From Comamonas sp. (GTDB lineage: Bacteria > Pseudomonadota > Gammaproteobacteria > Burkholderiales > Burkholderiaceae_C): a stretch of 64,000 nt of DNA. The notes under the pieces were generated by a model. It saw only the letters and a program-made list of their open reading frames with translations, searched no databases and was not told the origin of the DNA. The position numbers and the translations under genes are program-made. The stretch spans positions 1 to 64,000 of the forward strand of contig NZ_SPEY01000001.1 of NCBI RefSeq assembly GCF_009360615.1, read 5' to 3'. Below are positions 52,059-61,252 of the stretch, in pieces. Within the stretch, counting starts at the first letter, position 1; each line of letters starts with the position of its first letter.

Positions 52059-53375
52059 TCAGGCGTGGACAGACAAGGCCTCGTCTTCATCCTTGCCTGC
52101 CAGAGCAGCTTCCAGCTTGCCGTGGTCGAGCGCGTTTTCCCACTTGGAGACCACCACGGTGGCGACGGCGTTACCGATGAAATTGGTCAGGGAACGGCAT
52201 TCGGACATGAAGCGGTCCACGCCCAGAATCAGCGCCATACCGGCCACCGGCACCTCGGGCACCACGGCCAGGGTTGCAGCCAGGGTGATGAAACCAGCGC
52301 CCGTCACACCCGCCGCGCCCTTGGAGGACAACATGGCGACCAGCAGCAATGCGATCTGGTGGCCCAGGGTCAGGTGCGTGTCGGTCGCCTGGGCAATGAA
52401 CAGCGCAGCCAGCGTCATGTAGATATTGGTGCCGTCCAGGTTGAAGGAGTAACCGGTAGGCACGACCAGACCGACGACGGACTTGCTGCAGCCGGCTTTT
52501 TCCATCTTGTGCATCAGCGAAGGCAGGGCCGACTCGGAAGACGATGTACCCAGCACCAGCAGCAGCTCGTCCTTGAGGTACTTGATCAGCTTGAGCACGG
52601 AGAAGCCGCAAAAGCGCGCCACTGCACCCAGGATCACCAGCACGAACAGGGCCGAGGTGATGTAGAAGGTCAGCACCAGCTCGGCCAGGTTGACCAGCGA
52701 GCCCAGGCCGAACTTGCCGATGGTGAAGGCCATGGCACCAAACGCGCCGATGGGGGCGAACTTCATCACGATGTTGACCAGCTTGAACACGGGCTTGGTC
52801 AGGCTTTCAAAGAAGTTCAGCACGGGCTTGCCGGCCTCGCCGACCATGGCCAGGGATACGCCGAACAGCACGGCCACCAGCAGCACCTGCAGGATGTTGT
52901 CACCCACGAACGGACTGATCAGCGTCTTGGGGATGATGTCCATCACGAAGCCGGTCAGCGTCATCTCGTGCGACTTGGCAACATAACCCTTGACGGCCGT
53001 CTGATCCAGATCGGCGGGGTTGATGTGCATGCCGGCACCGGGCTGCATGACATTGGCCACGATCAGGCCCACGACCAGTGCCAGTGTGGAGAAGGTCAGG
53101 AAGTACGCCATGGCCTTGCCGAACACTCGGCCCACGGCGCTCAGGTGCGTCATGCTGGCGATGCCGGTGACGATGGTCAGGAAGATCACCGGCGCGATGA
53201 TCATCTTGATGAGCTTGATGAAGGCATCGCCAAAGGGCTTCATGGCCTCGCCGTACGCGGGCTCGAAGTGCCCCAGCAGCACGCCCACGATGATGGCGAA
53301 CACCACCTGGAAGTAGAGCTGTCGGTAAAACGGCAAGTGCTCGCGCGGAGCGGATTCTGTGGGCAGAGTGTGCAC
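52059..53375 (-). CDS. dctA: C4-dicarboxylate/proton-sodium symporter DctA
   Basis: A 438-residue inner-membrane symporter importing succinate, fumarate, malate or related acids. It has about eight membrane segments and the signature stretches of the family: [37 protein letters not shown] (serine-rich hairpin), [20 protein letters not shown] and [19 protein letters not shown], with the ligand-binding [21 protein letters not shown] choose a GTG at 53375 because GGAG lies seven bases before it; the ATG candidates at 53465 and 53501 add non-family residues. A divergent sensor kinase gene suggests regulated expression. Confidence 0.94.
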   Translation of the reverse strand: MHTLPTESAPREHLPFYRQLYFQVVFAIIVGVLLGHFEPAYGEAMKPFGDAFIKLIKMIIAPVIFLTIVTGIASMTHLSAVGRVFGKAMAYFLTFSTLALVVGLIVANVMQPGAGMHINPADLDQTAVKGYVAKSHEMTLTGFVMDIIPKTLISPFVGDNILQVLLVAVLFGVSLAMVGEAGKPVLNFFESLTKPVFKLVNIVMKFAPIGAFGAMAFTIGKFGLGSLVNLAELVLTFYITSALFVLVILGAVARFCGFSVLKLIKYLKDELLLVLGTSSSESALPSLMHKMEKAGCSKSVVGLVVPTGYSFNLDGTNIYMTLAALFIAQATDTHLTLGHQIALLLVAMLSSKGAAGVTGAGFITLAATLAVVPEVPVAGMALILGVDRFMSECRSLTNFIGNAVATVVVSKWENALDHGKLEAALAGKDEDEALSVHA

Positions 53376-53382
53376 GCTGCGT

Positions 53383-53386
53383 CTCC
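53383..53386 (-). promoter_or_regulatory. Ribosome binding site that decides the dctA GTG start
   Basis: GGAG on the minus strand with seven bases to the GTG at 53375. Upstream in-frame ATG codons have no such site, and the residues they would add are unlike DctA. Confidence 0.7.
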
Positions 53387-53590
53387 AAGATTGCGGGCGC
53401 ACCACCGTGGTGCGCCGAATTGCAGCCGTTTGTACTCCTGCGCCCTTTTTGTGCCGATAACCCATTGGTATTAGGTCGGGACGCGCTCCCTGGGAGAGCA
53501 TGCACCAACTTAGGGAAATCCCTAGGCCTCAGAATCCGCACTGAACCTGCACCAGAGCCACACTGGGCCACTTGATCATCCGCCCCCGCC

Positions 53591-56254
53591 ATGCGTCTAG
53601 CGCGAAACCTTGCCCGAAACCGACTGTTTTTGACCCTTGTCATCGTGCTCAGCGGCATGATGCTGAGTATGTGGGCCGCCAGTCGCGTCGCACTGCAAAC
53701 CTCTTTGCACGATGAAAGCGAGAGCGTGCAGCGCCAGCTCACGCTTTATGCCCAGGCCATGGTGCAACGCGTGGACCGCTACCGCACCCTTCCCGAAGTG
53801 CTGGCGCTCGACGCCGAACTCAAGAGGGCACTCAGCCACCCGCTCGGTGCCGCCGAGGTGGACCGGCTCAACCGCAAGCTGGAGCAGGCCAACGGTGCCA
53901 GCCAGGCCTCCACGCTGACCCTCCTCGACAAAAGCGGCAAGGCCCTGGCCGCCAGCAACTGGCGCGACTCGCACAGCAACGTGGGCGAGGACTATAGCTT
54001 CCGCCCCTATGTGACCCAGGCGCTGAGCCGGGGTAGCGGCCGCTTCTACGGCATAGGCCTGACCACCGGGCTGCCTGGCTACTTTCTCTCCCAGGCCATC
54101 CATGATGATGACGGCTCGGTGCTTGGACTCATCGCCATCAAGATCCTTTTTCAGGAGCTCGAAGGCGAATGGAGTCAGTCGCCCGACATCGTCTTCGCCT
54201 CGGACGAGCATGGCGTGGTCTTCCTCTCCAACCGCGACGAATGGCGCTACCGCCTGCTGGAGCCGCTGTCCGCCCGCGACGAGCAGGAAGTGCGGGACAC
54301 CCACCAATACGCGGGCCAGGCCCTGGTGCCGCTCGGCTACCGCACCAGCCGGCAGCCCGCGGGCCTCGGCATGCTGGCCCATTTCAGCCAGCCTCCGCTG
54401 GTCGATCCCATGCTCTGGCTGCGCATGGAGCTTCCCGAGAGCCAATGGCAGTTGCACCTGCTGCACGACATCGCCCATAGCCAGACGGCCAGCCACTGGG
54501 CGGCAGTGGCCGCCGGCGGCCTGTGGCTGGCTGCATCGCTGCTGGTGCTCTACATTCGCCAGCGCCAGCGCCTGGCCGCCCTGCGCCAGCGCAGCCGCAA
54601 GGAACTGGAGACCGTGCTGCACCAGCATGCCCAGGAGCTGCGCACTGCGCAGGACGGTATTGTCCAGGCCGCCAAGCAGGCCGACACCGGGCTTTCGCGC
54701 AGCCTGCAGCATCTGCCGCAAGGCGTGGTGGTGGTGGACCCGCAGTTGCGGCTGGTGGCCTGGAACTCGCGCTATGTAGAGCTGTTCCGCTATCCGCCCG
54801 AGCTGATGCATGTGGGCCAGCCCATCGAGGCCTTGATGCGCCACAATGCCAGGCGCGGCCTGCTGGGCAAGGGCGATGTGGAGTCCGCGATCCAGCGCCG
54901 GCTCCAGCACCTGCGCAGTGGCAGCCCCCACCTGCACGAGAGCGCCAAGGGCGACGGCACGGTGCTGGAAATCCGCGGCAACCCCCTGCCCGACGGCGGC
55001 TTTGTCACCAGCTATGCCGACATCACCAGCTACAAGAACACGGCGCGCGAGCTGCGCAATCTGGCCGACACGCTGGAAAAGCGCATTGCAGATCGCACCC
55101 GTGACCTGGCCCAGGCCAAGCAGGAAGCCGAGCGCGCCAACCGCTACAAGACCCGCTTCGTCGCCTCGGCCGTGCACGACCTGCTGCAGCCGCTGAACGC
55201 GGCACGCATCTTCACCAGCCTGCTGCCCACCTATCTTCACGATGATGCGGGCCGACAGCTGGCCCAGAGGGTGGACAAGGCCCTGGCCTCGCAGGACGCC
55301 ATCCTCACCAGTCTGCTCGATATCTCGCGCATGGAATCGGGCCAGCTCGAAGTCCGCGTGCGCGACTTCGCGCTCAGTTCCCTGCTGGAAGTGGTGCACA
55401 ACAATTTTGCATTGCAGGCCGAGAACGAGGGTCTGAGCCTGCACTGCATGCCCAGCCGGCTGATCGTGCGCAGCGACGAGGCCTTGCTGCGCCGCATACT
55501 GCAGAACTTTGTCTCCAACGCCATCCGCTATACGCGCAAGGGCCGTATCGTCGTGGGCTGCCGCCGCCAGGGCGATCAGGTGCGTATCGAGGTGCACGAC
55601 CAGGGACCGGGCATTCCCCAGAGCCTTCAGAAGGAAATTTTCGAGGAGTTCCGCCGTCTCGACGAAGGCCATGCCGACGACCGGGGAACGGGCCTGGGCC
55701 TGGCCATCGTGGAGCGCCTGGGCAGATTGCTGGACCATGAGATCGGCCTGCGCTCCACCCTGGGCAAGGGCAGCGTCTTCTGGGTCAAGGTCCCTCTGGG
55801 CCAGGCCGCGGCATTGACTCCAGTCTCCCTGCAGCCGTCTCCCAGCGCTCGCGTGGACAGCCCGCTGCAGGGCGGCACCGTCTGGTATGTGGAGGACGAT
55901 CCCGCCACCCGCGATGCCACCTGCGCCCTGCTCGAGCGCTGGGGCTGCGATGTGCCTCTGGCCGCCGGTGCCCCCGACGCCCTGGCCCACGCCGCGCCCG
56001 GCAACGCCCCGCAACTGGTGCTGCTCGATGTGCATCTGGGCCCGCTCTACGGCCCCGATGTCTATGCCCAGCTCTGCGAGCGCTGGGGCCGGCAGCCTCC
56101 GGTCATCCTGCTGACCGCCGAAGGCGACAGCACCCTGCGCCGCCAGGCGGCCGAACGCGGCTGGGGCTTTCTCGCCAAACCGGTCAGACCGCCGGCGCTG
56201 CGGGCGCTGATGAGCCAGACCTTCTTGCGCGGACGAGAAGCGGGTCACACCTGA
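53591..56254 (+). CDS. Cache-domain hybrid histidine kinase, probable dicarboxylate sensor
   Basis: An 887-residue membrane kinase. Order: membrane segment (FLTLVIVLSGMMLSMWAA), periplasmic double-cache domain like DctB (ASTLTLLDKSGKALAASNW, YSFRPYVTQALSRGSGRFY, GYFLSQAI), second membrane segment near 305-325, coiled coil, PAS domain (LQHLPQGVVVVDPQLRLVAW), HisKA with ASAVHDLLQPLN (His529), ATPase with NFVSNAIRYT and RGTGLGLAIVERL, and a C-terminal receiver with LVLLDVHLG (Asp813). It is divergent from dctA, and a LuxR-type regulator lies downstream, so it likely senses dicarboxylates and controls their uptake. Confidence 0.88.
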   Translation: MRLARNLARNRLFLTLVIVLSGMMLSMWAASRVALQTSLHDESESVQRQLTLYAQAMVQRVDRYRTLPEVLALDAELKRALSHPLGAAEVDRLNRKLEQANGASQASTLTLLDKSGKALAASNWRDSHSNVGEDYSFRPYVTQALSRGSGRFYGIGLTTGLPGYFLSQAIHDDDGSVLGLIAIKILFQELEGEWSQSPDIVFASDEHGVVFLSNRDEWRYRLLEPLSARDEQEVRDTHQYAGQALVPLGYRTSRQPAGLGMLAHFSQPPLVDPMLWLRMELPESQWQLHLLHDIAHSQTASHWAAVAAGGLWLAASLLVLYIRQRQRLAALRQRSRKELETVLHQHAQELRTAQDGIVQAAKQADTGLSRSLQHLPQGVVVVDPQLRLVAWNSRYVELFRYPPELMHVGQPIEALMRHNARRGLLGKGDVESAIQRRLQHLRSGSPHLHESAKGDGTVLEIRGNPLPDGGFVTSYADITSYKNTARELRNLADTLEKRIADRTRDLAQAKQEAERANRYKTRFVASAVHDLLQPLNAARIFTSLLPTYLHDDAGRQLAQRVDKALASQDAILTSLLDISRMESGQLEVRVRDFALSSLLEVVHNNFALQAENEGLSLHCMPSRLIVRSDEALLRRILQNFVSNAIRYTRKGRIVVGCRRQGDQVRIEVHDQGPGIPQSLQKEIFEEFRRLDEGHADDRGTGLGLAIVERLGRLLDHEIGLRSTLGKGSVFWVKVPLGQAAALTPVSLQPSPSARVDSPLQGGTVWYVEDDPATRDATCALLERWGCDVPLAAGAPDALAHAAPGNAPQLVLLDVHLGPLYGPDVYAQLCERWGRQPPVILLTAEGDSTLRRQAAERGWGFLAKPVRPPALRALMSQTFLRGREAGHT

Positions 56255-56430
56255 AGGCCAAAGCCGCTCCTGCCTGCGGCTCTCGGGACCTCGCGCTCGC
56301 GCCACGCCTTCAGACTGCCTTGACCTGCGCGCCCTGCCTGTGCGAGCCAGACGGAGGATTCTTCGCTATGCTGACAGCGCACCCCTGCAACCATTGCGCC
56401 CCGCAACCCGCTCCCCCCTGCTCAGACCCC

Positions 56431-56967
56431 ATGAACCATCTTCCCGTTGAATCCGACGTTCCGCCCGGCAGCCGCATCGCAGAACGACTGGCCGGTGCCA
56501 GCTTTCACGACTCCTGGAGCATCGCCTCCGACGCGACCGGCCTTTCGGCGCTGGACCACTTCCTGCTGGCCGCGCGCAGAACGCCACGCTGGATTGAGAT
56601 CTGCATGCGCGCGCGCAATCTGGCCGGAGGCCTGGTGGGACTCAAGAATCTGGGCACCCTGTCGGCCTTGACGCCCGGCAAGACAGCTGCCAGCTACCGG
56701 CTTGGCGACCGGGTCGGCATCTTCACGGTGTTCGAGAACACCTTCGATGAAGCCCTGATCGGCGACGACGACAAACACCTGAAGGTCGTGCTCGGCATCC
56801 ACCGCAGGAGCGAGCCGGGATCCCGGGAAACCACCATCACCGTCACCACCGTCGTGCATGTCAAGAACGCACTGGGGCGTCTCTACATGCTCCCCGTCAA
56901 ACCCATGCACCGGCTGATAGCACCTGCGGTGCTGTCATCCCTGGGAGAACGTGTCGGCGCGGCATGA
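56431..56967 (+). CDS. DUF2867-family protein
   Basis: A 178-residue protein with the DUF2867 pattern: SFHDSWSIASDATGLSALDH, TPRWIEICMRARNLAGGLVG, GIFTVFENTFDEALIGDDDKHL, TVTTVVHVKNALGRLYMLPVK and a final RLIAPAVLSSL. Function unknown; the fold is related to lipid- or ligand-binding START-like proteins by my recollection. Start uncertain: the ATG at 56431 has no clear ribosome binding site and longer forms exist in frame. It lies between the hybrid kinase and the convergent regulator. Confidence 0.7.
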   Translation: MNHLPVESDVPPGSRIAERLAGASFHDSWSIASDATGLSALDHFLLAARRTPRWIEICMRARNLAGGLVGLKNLGTLSALTPGKTAASYRLGDRVGIFTVFENTFDEALIGDDDKHLKVVLGIHRRSEPGSRETTITVTTVVHVKNALGRLYMLPVKPMHRLIAPAVLSSLGERVGAA

Positions 56968-57088
56968 GACTGCGCCCCGGGGTCAGCAGTGGGCGGATGC
57001 ACAAGGCACGCATGAGGCAGGCCCGACGCCCCGACCTGCCAAGCGCGCAAAGCCGGGGGAAAATGCCAGGACCGGGTCAGCCCGACAG

Positions 57089-57727
57089 TCAGACCTCGTG
57101 ATCGTTTTCCAGGCTTTTGACCAGCACGGCCGCCTGGGTGCGTGAATAGCATTCGAGCTTCTTGAGTATCGCCGTCACATGGACCTTGACCGTGTTCTCG
57201 GCCAGCCCCAGCTCGTGGGCGATCTGCTTGTTGAGCAGCCCGTCGGCGATGCACAGCAGCACGCGAAACTGCTGGGGCGTGAGTTGGGCTAGACGCGCGG
57301 CCAGGGCCGCATCGGCCTCCGAGCGTTCCGCCACCATCGAGGGAAAGCTGACATCCCCGTTGAGCACATCGTCAATCGCGGCACTCATATCGTCTGCGGC
57401 CGAAGACTTGGAGATGAATCCCGCCGCCCCGAACTGCTGGGCGCGGCGGATGATGCGCGGATCGTCGTTGGACGAGATGATGATCACCGGCACCTGGGCA
57501 TATTCGCCGCGCAGGTGCAGCAGGGACGAAAAGCCGCGAGCACCGGGCATCGCCAGGTCCAGCAGCACCAGCTCGATGTCCGGATGCTCCTGCATCGCAG
57601 CGCCCAGGGTCTGGGCGCTGGCCGCCTCCACAATGCGGGATTGCGGAAAGCGGTCGTGCAGCACCTGGATCAGCGCCGCGCGAAACAGCGGGTGATCGTC
57701 GGCAACGAGTAGAGTGGGCTCGGACAT
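57089..57727 (-). CDS. LuxR/NarL-type response regulator
   Basis: A 212-residue regulator: receiver with LLVADDHPLFRAAL, VLLDLAMPGARG (phospho-acceptor Asp), VIIISSNDDPRI and FISKSSAAD, then a LuxR helix-turn-helix (LTPQQFRVLLCIADGLLNKQ, ELGLAENTVKVHVTAILKKL). It is the likely partner of the cache-domain hybrid kinase two genes away, and may drive dctA. Start taken at MSEPTLL; in-frame sequence further upstream is not conserved. Confidence 0.85.
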   Translation of the reverse strand: MSEPTLLVADDHPLFRAALIQVLHDRFPQSRIVEAASAQTLGAAMQEHPDIELVLLDLAMPGARGFSSLLHLRGEYAQVPVIIISSNDDPRIIRRAQQFGAAGFISKSSAADDMSAAIDDVLNGDVSFPSMVAERSEADAALAARLAQLTPQQFRVLLCIADGLLNKQIAHELGLAENTVKVHVTAILKKLECYSRTQAAVLVKSLENDHEV

Positions 57728-57823
57728 GGCCCGGAGTCTGCCACGGCTGGCACGGCGCTGCATCTGAAAAAGCGCATATCCCGCCACATCCGGGCTCGCG
57801 CGTCGCACCGGCAGCCGCTGCGC

Positions 57824-58798
57824 TCAATCAAGCTTGATATTGTTGGCCGTGATCACGCGGCCCCATTTGCTGCGCTCGGTGCTGACGAATTTCTCCATCT
57901 GCTCGGAGCTGCCGGGCATGGGCTCGACCCCCATGGCCGCCAGGCGGGCCTTGGTGCGCGTGTCCGCCAGCGCAAACTGCAGCGACTGGCTGAACTTCCT
58001 GATCACCTCGGCAGAGCTGCCCTTTGGCACGACGATGCCCTGCCAGGCATAGCCCTCGAAGCCCTTGAGCCCTTGCTCCTGCAAGGTGGCGACCTTGGGC
58101 AGCACATCGATGCGGGCCGGGCTGGCCACGCCAATGGCCTTGAGCTTTTTCTCGCCCAGGAAGGGAATGATGGTGGCGCTGTCGGCCCACATGGCAGGTA
58201 TCTGACCGCCGATCACGTCCTGCACCGCAGGCGCGGCACCGCGATAGGGTACGTGGGTCATATTGCCCAGGCCCACCTCCTCGCGGAACAGCTCGCCGAC
58301 CAGATGGTGGGGGCTGCCCAGGCCTGCCGATCCCCAGCTGACTCCGGCCTTCTGCTGCCTGGCCCAGGCCACGAACTCGGTCAGATTGCTGACCGGCACA
58401 TCATTGTTGACCACCAGCAGCATGGGAAAGCGCACCAGCATGCCTACGGGCTTGAAGTCCTTTTCGGCGTTGTAGTTGAGCTTGCGGAACAGAAACGGAT
58501 TGGCGGCCAGCGTGGCGAAGTCGGCCGTGAACATCAGGTTGCCGTAGTCATGCGAGCGGGCGCTGTACTCGGCCGCAATATTGGTGCCGGCACCGGGCTT
58601 GTTGTTGATGACGATGGGCCGCTCCAGATTGCGGCCCATGGCCTCGGCAATCACGCGTGCCACCACGTCGGAGCCGCCGCCTGCGGCATAGCCTATGACC
58701 CATTCCAGGGGCTTTTCCTGCGCCATGGCGGACGGCCCCGCTGTCCAGGCCAGCGTCGAACAGGCCAGTGCGGCCAGAAACTGCTTGCGTCGCATCAT
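57824..58798 (-). CDS. Bug/TctC-family periplasmic binding protein
   Basis: A 324-residue extracytoplasmic solute receptor with signal peptide (AALACSTLAWTAGPSAMA). It shows VIGYAAGGGSDVVARVIAEA, the ligand-loop INNKPGAGTNIAAEY, GSAGLGSPHHLVGELF, HVPYRGAAPAVQDVIGGQ and GIVVPKGSSAEVIRKF. Such proteins, very common in Comamonadaceae and Bordetella, bind carboxylic or aromatic acids. No TctA/TctB membrane genes are nearby. The neighbouring monooxygenase suggests an aromatic or related acid as ligand. Confidence 0.92.
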   Translation of the reverse strand: MMRRKQFLAALACSTLAWTAGPSAMAQEKPLEWVIGYAAGGGSDVVARVIAEAMGRNLERPIVINNKPGAGTNIAAEYSARSHDYGNLMFTADFATLAANPFLFRKLNYNAEKDFKPVGMLVRFPMLLVVNNDVPVSNLTEFVAWARQQKAGVSWGSAGLGSPHHLVGELFREEVGLGNMTHVPYRGAAPAVQDVIGGQIPAMWADSATIIPFLGEKKLKAIGVASPARIDVLPKVATLQEQGLKGFEGYAWQGIVVPKGSSAEVIRKFSQSLQFALADTRTKARLAAMGVEPMPGSSEQMEKFVSTERSKWGRVITANNIKLD

Positions 58799-58891
58799 CC
58801 TTGTCTCCTTGATTCCAGGCCCCTTGATTGGATTGTGGTGACGGGGCCGCTGGGGGATGGTGCAGCTGCCGCCAGAGCGGCGCGCTGCGTC

Positions 58892-59155
58892 TCAAACGGC
58901 AGCGTGTACCGGGGCAACCGGAGTCACGGCACCGCGCTCGGCCGGGTCTGCGCCGGCAGGAGCGGATCCTGCGCCGGCGCGGGCCAGTTCGAGTGCATGC
59001 AGCAAGGTCTCCTGACAGCCAATGTGGTTGGCCAGCAGCAGCACCAGGCGGGCATTGAGGGCATGGCTTTGCACGGTTTCCAGGCCCTGATGCGCAGTGA
59101 TCAGGGCTTCATAGAAATCGTCGCAGGCCTGCAGATTCGGGTGGGTGGACAGCAT
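58892..59155 (-). CDS. DUF2783-family small protein
   Basis: An 87-residue protein with the DUF2783 core NLQACDDFYEALITAHQGLE and LNARLVLLLANHIG, then an Ala/Pro-rich tail. AAGGAG lies seven bases before the ATG at 59155. This family is regularly coded beside FAD monooxygenases, as here, so it may be a partner or chaperone of that enzyme; no biochemical role is known to me. Confidence 0.75.
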   Translation of the reverse strand: MLSTHPNLQACDDFYEALITAHQGLETVQSHALNARLVLLLANHIGCQETLLHALELARAGAGSAPAGADPAERGAVTPVAPVHAAV

Positions 59156-59208
59156 GGCAGTCTCCTTCATAACGAGGTGAATCCTCTGGGGGGGCTCCCA
59201 CCAGGGAC

Positions 59209-59322
59209 AGCAAGCAAGGGCCCGGGCCGGCCGCGCCGCCCCGCAGCGAATCCGCCGTTCCCCTTGCGCGTAGCGAAAGAGGGCACCGTGCATGCGGGGA
59301 AGGCGCGCAGCGCCTCAGGGGG
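59209..59322. repeat. GC-rich intergenic repeat, family B (copy 2)
   Basis: Between the DUF2783 and monooxygenase genes. It shares AGCAAGGGCC, GCCGCCCCGCAGCG and AAGGCGCGCAGCGCCTCAGG with the copy at 7531-7613, in the same order and orientation but with about 30 extra bases in the middle. Confidence 0.65.
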
Positions 59323-59331
59323 GCCTTCATT

Positions 59332-61011
59332 TCATCCACCGGCCCGCTTCAGCGCCGCACGCACGGCAACGGGGTCTGGGCGGCGCCAGCGCGCGCAGAC
59401 ATGCTGGTCGGGGCGCAGCAGATAGCAGGTGCCGGGGCCCGCATCCAGGCGCTGCGCCGCCAGACCTTGTGCATCCAGCAGATCGGCCTGGGCGGCATGG
59501 GCATCGCCCTCGGCCGCAATGGAGAGATTGAGCACACCGGCCAGCTCCTGCGCCCAGGCCGGCGTGGGGCCGAAATGCAGCAGCGTGAAATCCGGGCCCA
59601 GGGCCCGCAGCAGCCAGGTGTCGTGGCCGTCACCCGGACGGCGCATGGGCGCGTCGCTGAGCACGGCACCGGGCATTTGCGCACCGGCGAAGACCTCGCT
59701 GTCCGGGGTGTTGAGCGGCGAGTGATGCAGCGTGGCCGGCACCGACAGACGCCCGCTGTTGACGATGCGACGCGCAAACTCATGCTCGCGCGCCAGCTCC
59801 AGCGCCGCATCGCGGAACAGTCGGCTGATCTCGCTCTTGGGCGTGATGAAGTCGGTGGCGCGCGTGGAGTTACGGATGTTTTCGTCGGCCGCGTATTCGC
59901 GCTCGGCGCCGTAGGTGGCGATCAGCGCGGCGTCGGCCCGCCCGCGCAGCACGCGGTCCAGCTTCCAGGCCAGGTTCTCGGCATCCTGCACGCCGCTGTT
60001 GGCGCCACGGGCACCGAAGGGCGAGACGCCGTGGGCGCTGTCACCCGCAAAGACCACGCGGCCGTGGACGAAGCGGTCCATGCGCAGACAGGCAAAGGTG
60101 TAGACGCTGGCCCATTCGAGCTCGAAGTGCGCGTCCTTGCCCAGCAGGGCCCGGATGCGCGGCAGGATGTTCTCGGGCTTTTTCTCCTCTTCGGGATCGG
60201 CCTCCCAGCCCAGCTGGAAGTCGATGCGCCAGACATCGTCGGGCTGGCGGTGCAGCAGCACGCTCTGGCCCGGATGAAACGGCGGATCGAACCAGAACCA
60301 GCGCTCGGTCGGGAAATCCGCATGCATCTTCACATCGGCAATCAGAAAGCGGTCGCGGAAGATGCGGCCATGGCTTTCCTGGCCCAGCAGCCCGCGCAAG
60401 GGCGAGCGCGATCCGTCGCAGGCCAGCACCCACTGGGCGTCGATCCGGTACTCGCCCTCGGGCGTCTCCACCGTCAGCACCGCCCCATCGTCGCGCGGCG
60501 CCAGCGCCGTGACCTTGTTGTGCCAGCGCAGATCGATGAGCGGCAGCTGCAGCGCGCGCTCGACCAGATAGGCTTCGGCGTAGTACTGCTGCAGATTGAT
60601 GAAGGCCGGACGCTCGTGACCGGCCTCGGGCAGCAGGTCGAACTGGTAGAGCGACTGATCCCGGGCAAACACCTTGCCCAGATTCCAGGACACGCCCTTG
60701 TCCACCATGGGCTGGCCCACGCCCAGGCGGTCCCAGATCTCCAGCGTGCGCTTGGAAAAGCAGATGGCGCGCGAGCCCGTGGAGAGCTTGCAGTCGTTGT
60801 CGAGCACCACCACCGGCTGGCCGCGCTGCGCCAGATCGATGGCCAGAGACAGGCCTACGGGCCCGGCGCCGACGACGACCACGGGATGGCGAGCCGGCGC
60901 ATCGGCATCCTGGTCCGCATGCCGCCGATAGGGAATATGGATGGTCTGGATGTCGGCGGCACTGCCGCGCAGAGCGTCAGGAGCAATGACTGGAGTGGAC
61001 ATGGCGTTCAT
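59332..61011 (-). CDS. FAD-dependent aromatic-type monooxygenase
   Basis: A 559-residue class A flavoprotein hydroxylase like MhpA/PheA: dinucleotide motif VVVVGAGPVGLSLAIDLAQRG in pieces (VVVVGAGPVGLSLA) near residue 42, GSRAICFSKRTLEIW, VLACDGSRSPLR (DG motif), FAGDSAHGVSPFGARGANSG near residue 320, and a thioredoxin-like C-terminal domain from about 430. It should hydroxylate an aromatic ring with NAD(P)H and oxygen. Start uncertain between Met codons at 61011 and 61002; the first has AAGG 11 bases before. Upstream lies a dispersed repeat. Confidence 0.88.
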   Translation of the reverse strand: MNAMSTPVIAPDALRGSAADIQTIHIPYRRHADQDADAPARHPVVVVGAGPVGLSLAIDLAQRGQPVVVLDNDCKLSTGSRAICFSKRTLEIWDRLGVGQPMVDKGVSWNLGKVFARDQSLYQFDLLPEAGHERPAFINLQQYYAEAYLVERALQLPLIDLRWHNKVTALAPRDDGAVLTVETPEGEYRIDAQWVLACDGSRSPLRGLLGQESHGRIFRDRFLIADVKMHADFPTERWFWFDPPFHPGQSVLLHRQPDDVWRIDFQLGWEADPEEEKKPENILPRIRALLGKDAHFELEWASVYTFACLRMDRFVHGRVVFAGDSAHGVSPFGARGANSGVQDAENLAWKLDRVLRGRADAALIATYGAEREYAADENIRNSTRATDFITPKSEISRLFRDAALELAREHEFARRIVNSGRLSVPATLHHSPLNTPDSEVFAGAQMPGAVLSDAPMRRPGDGHDTWLLRALGPDFTLLHFGPTPAWAQELAGVLNLSIAAEGDAHAAQADLLDAQGLAAQRLDAGPGTCYLLRPDQHVCARWRRPDPVAVRAALKRAGG

Positions 61012-61095
61012 CGGTGCGCAAACCTTGAAAAGCGTGGATCTGTTTTTCGGGGCGAAACCGCCCCTCCGGCTCTTGGCGACCGGATTCAAAATCTG

Positions 61096-61194
61096 TTTTT
61101 TGATAGCTTCTACCGCTTGCCATTCATGGAACTCAATATCTTTCTCAATTGAATTCCTTGAAAATCTAGTGCAAGCAGCTCCCACTTTGATAGC
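61096..61194. repeat. Dispersed palindromic repeat, family A (copy 4)
   Basis: Between the MBL-fold gene and the monooxygenase. Left arm TTTTTGATAGCTTCTACCGC, right arm GTGCAAGCAGCTCCC (61169-61183), the exact reverse complement of 6449-6463, followed by TTTGATAGC. Confidence 0.7.
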
Positions 61195-61252
61195 GTCACT
61201 GCAGACCGCCGCGCCTGCGCTCAAGACGTCCAGCCGGGCGGCCCAAGGGCGA

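Noticed and set aside
53597-56305. 902-codon open frame on the minus strand
   Set aside because: Antisense shadow of the cache-domain hybrid kinase, whose domains are clear on the plus strand.
57740-57760. Sigma-54-like TGGCAC...TGC sequence upstream of the LuxR-type gene
   Set aside because: The spacing between the GG and GC elements is one base short of the needed distance.
59401-61152. 583-codon open frame on the plus strand
   Set aside because: Antisense shadow of the FAD monooxygenase.
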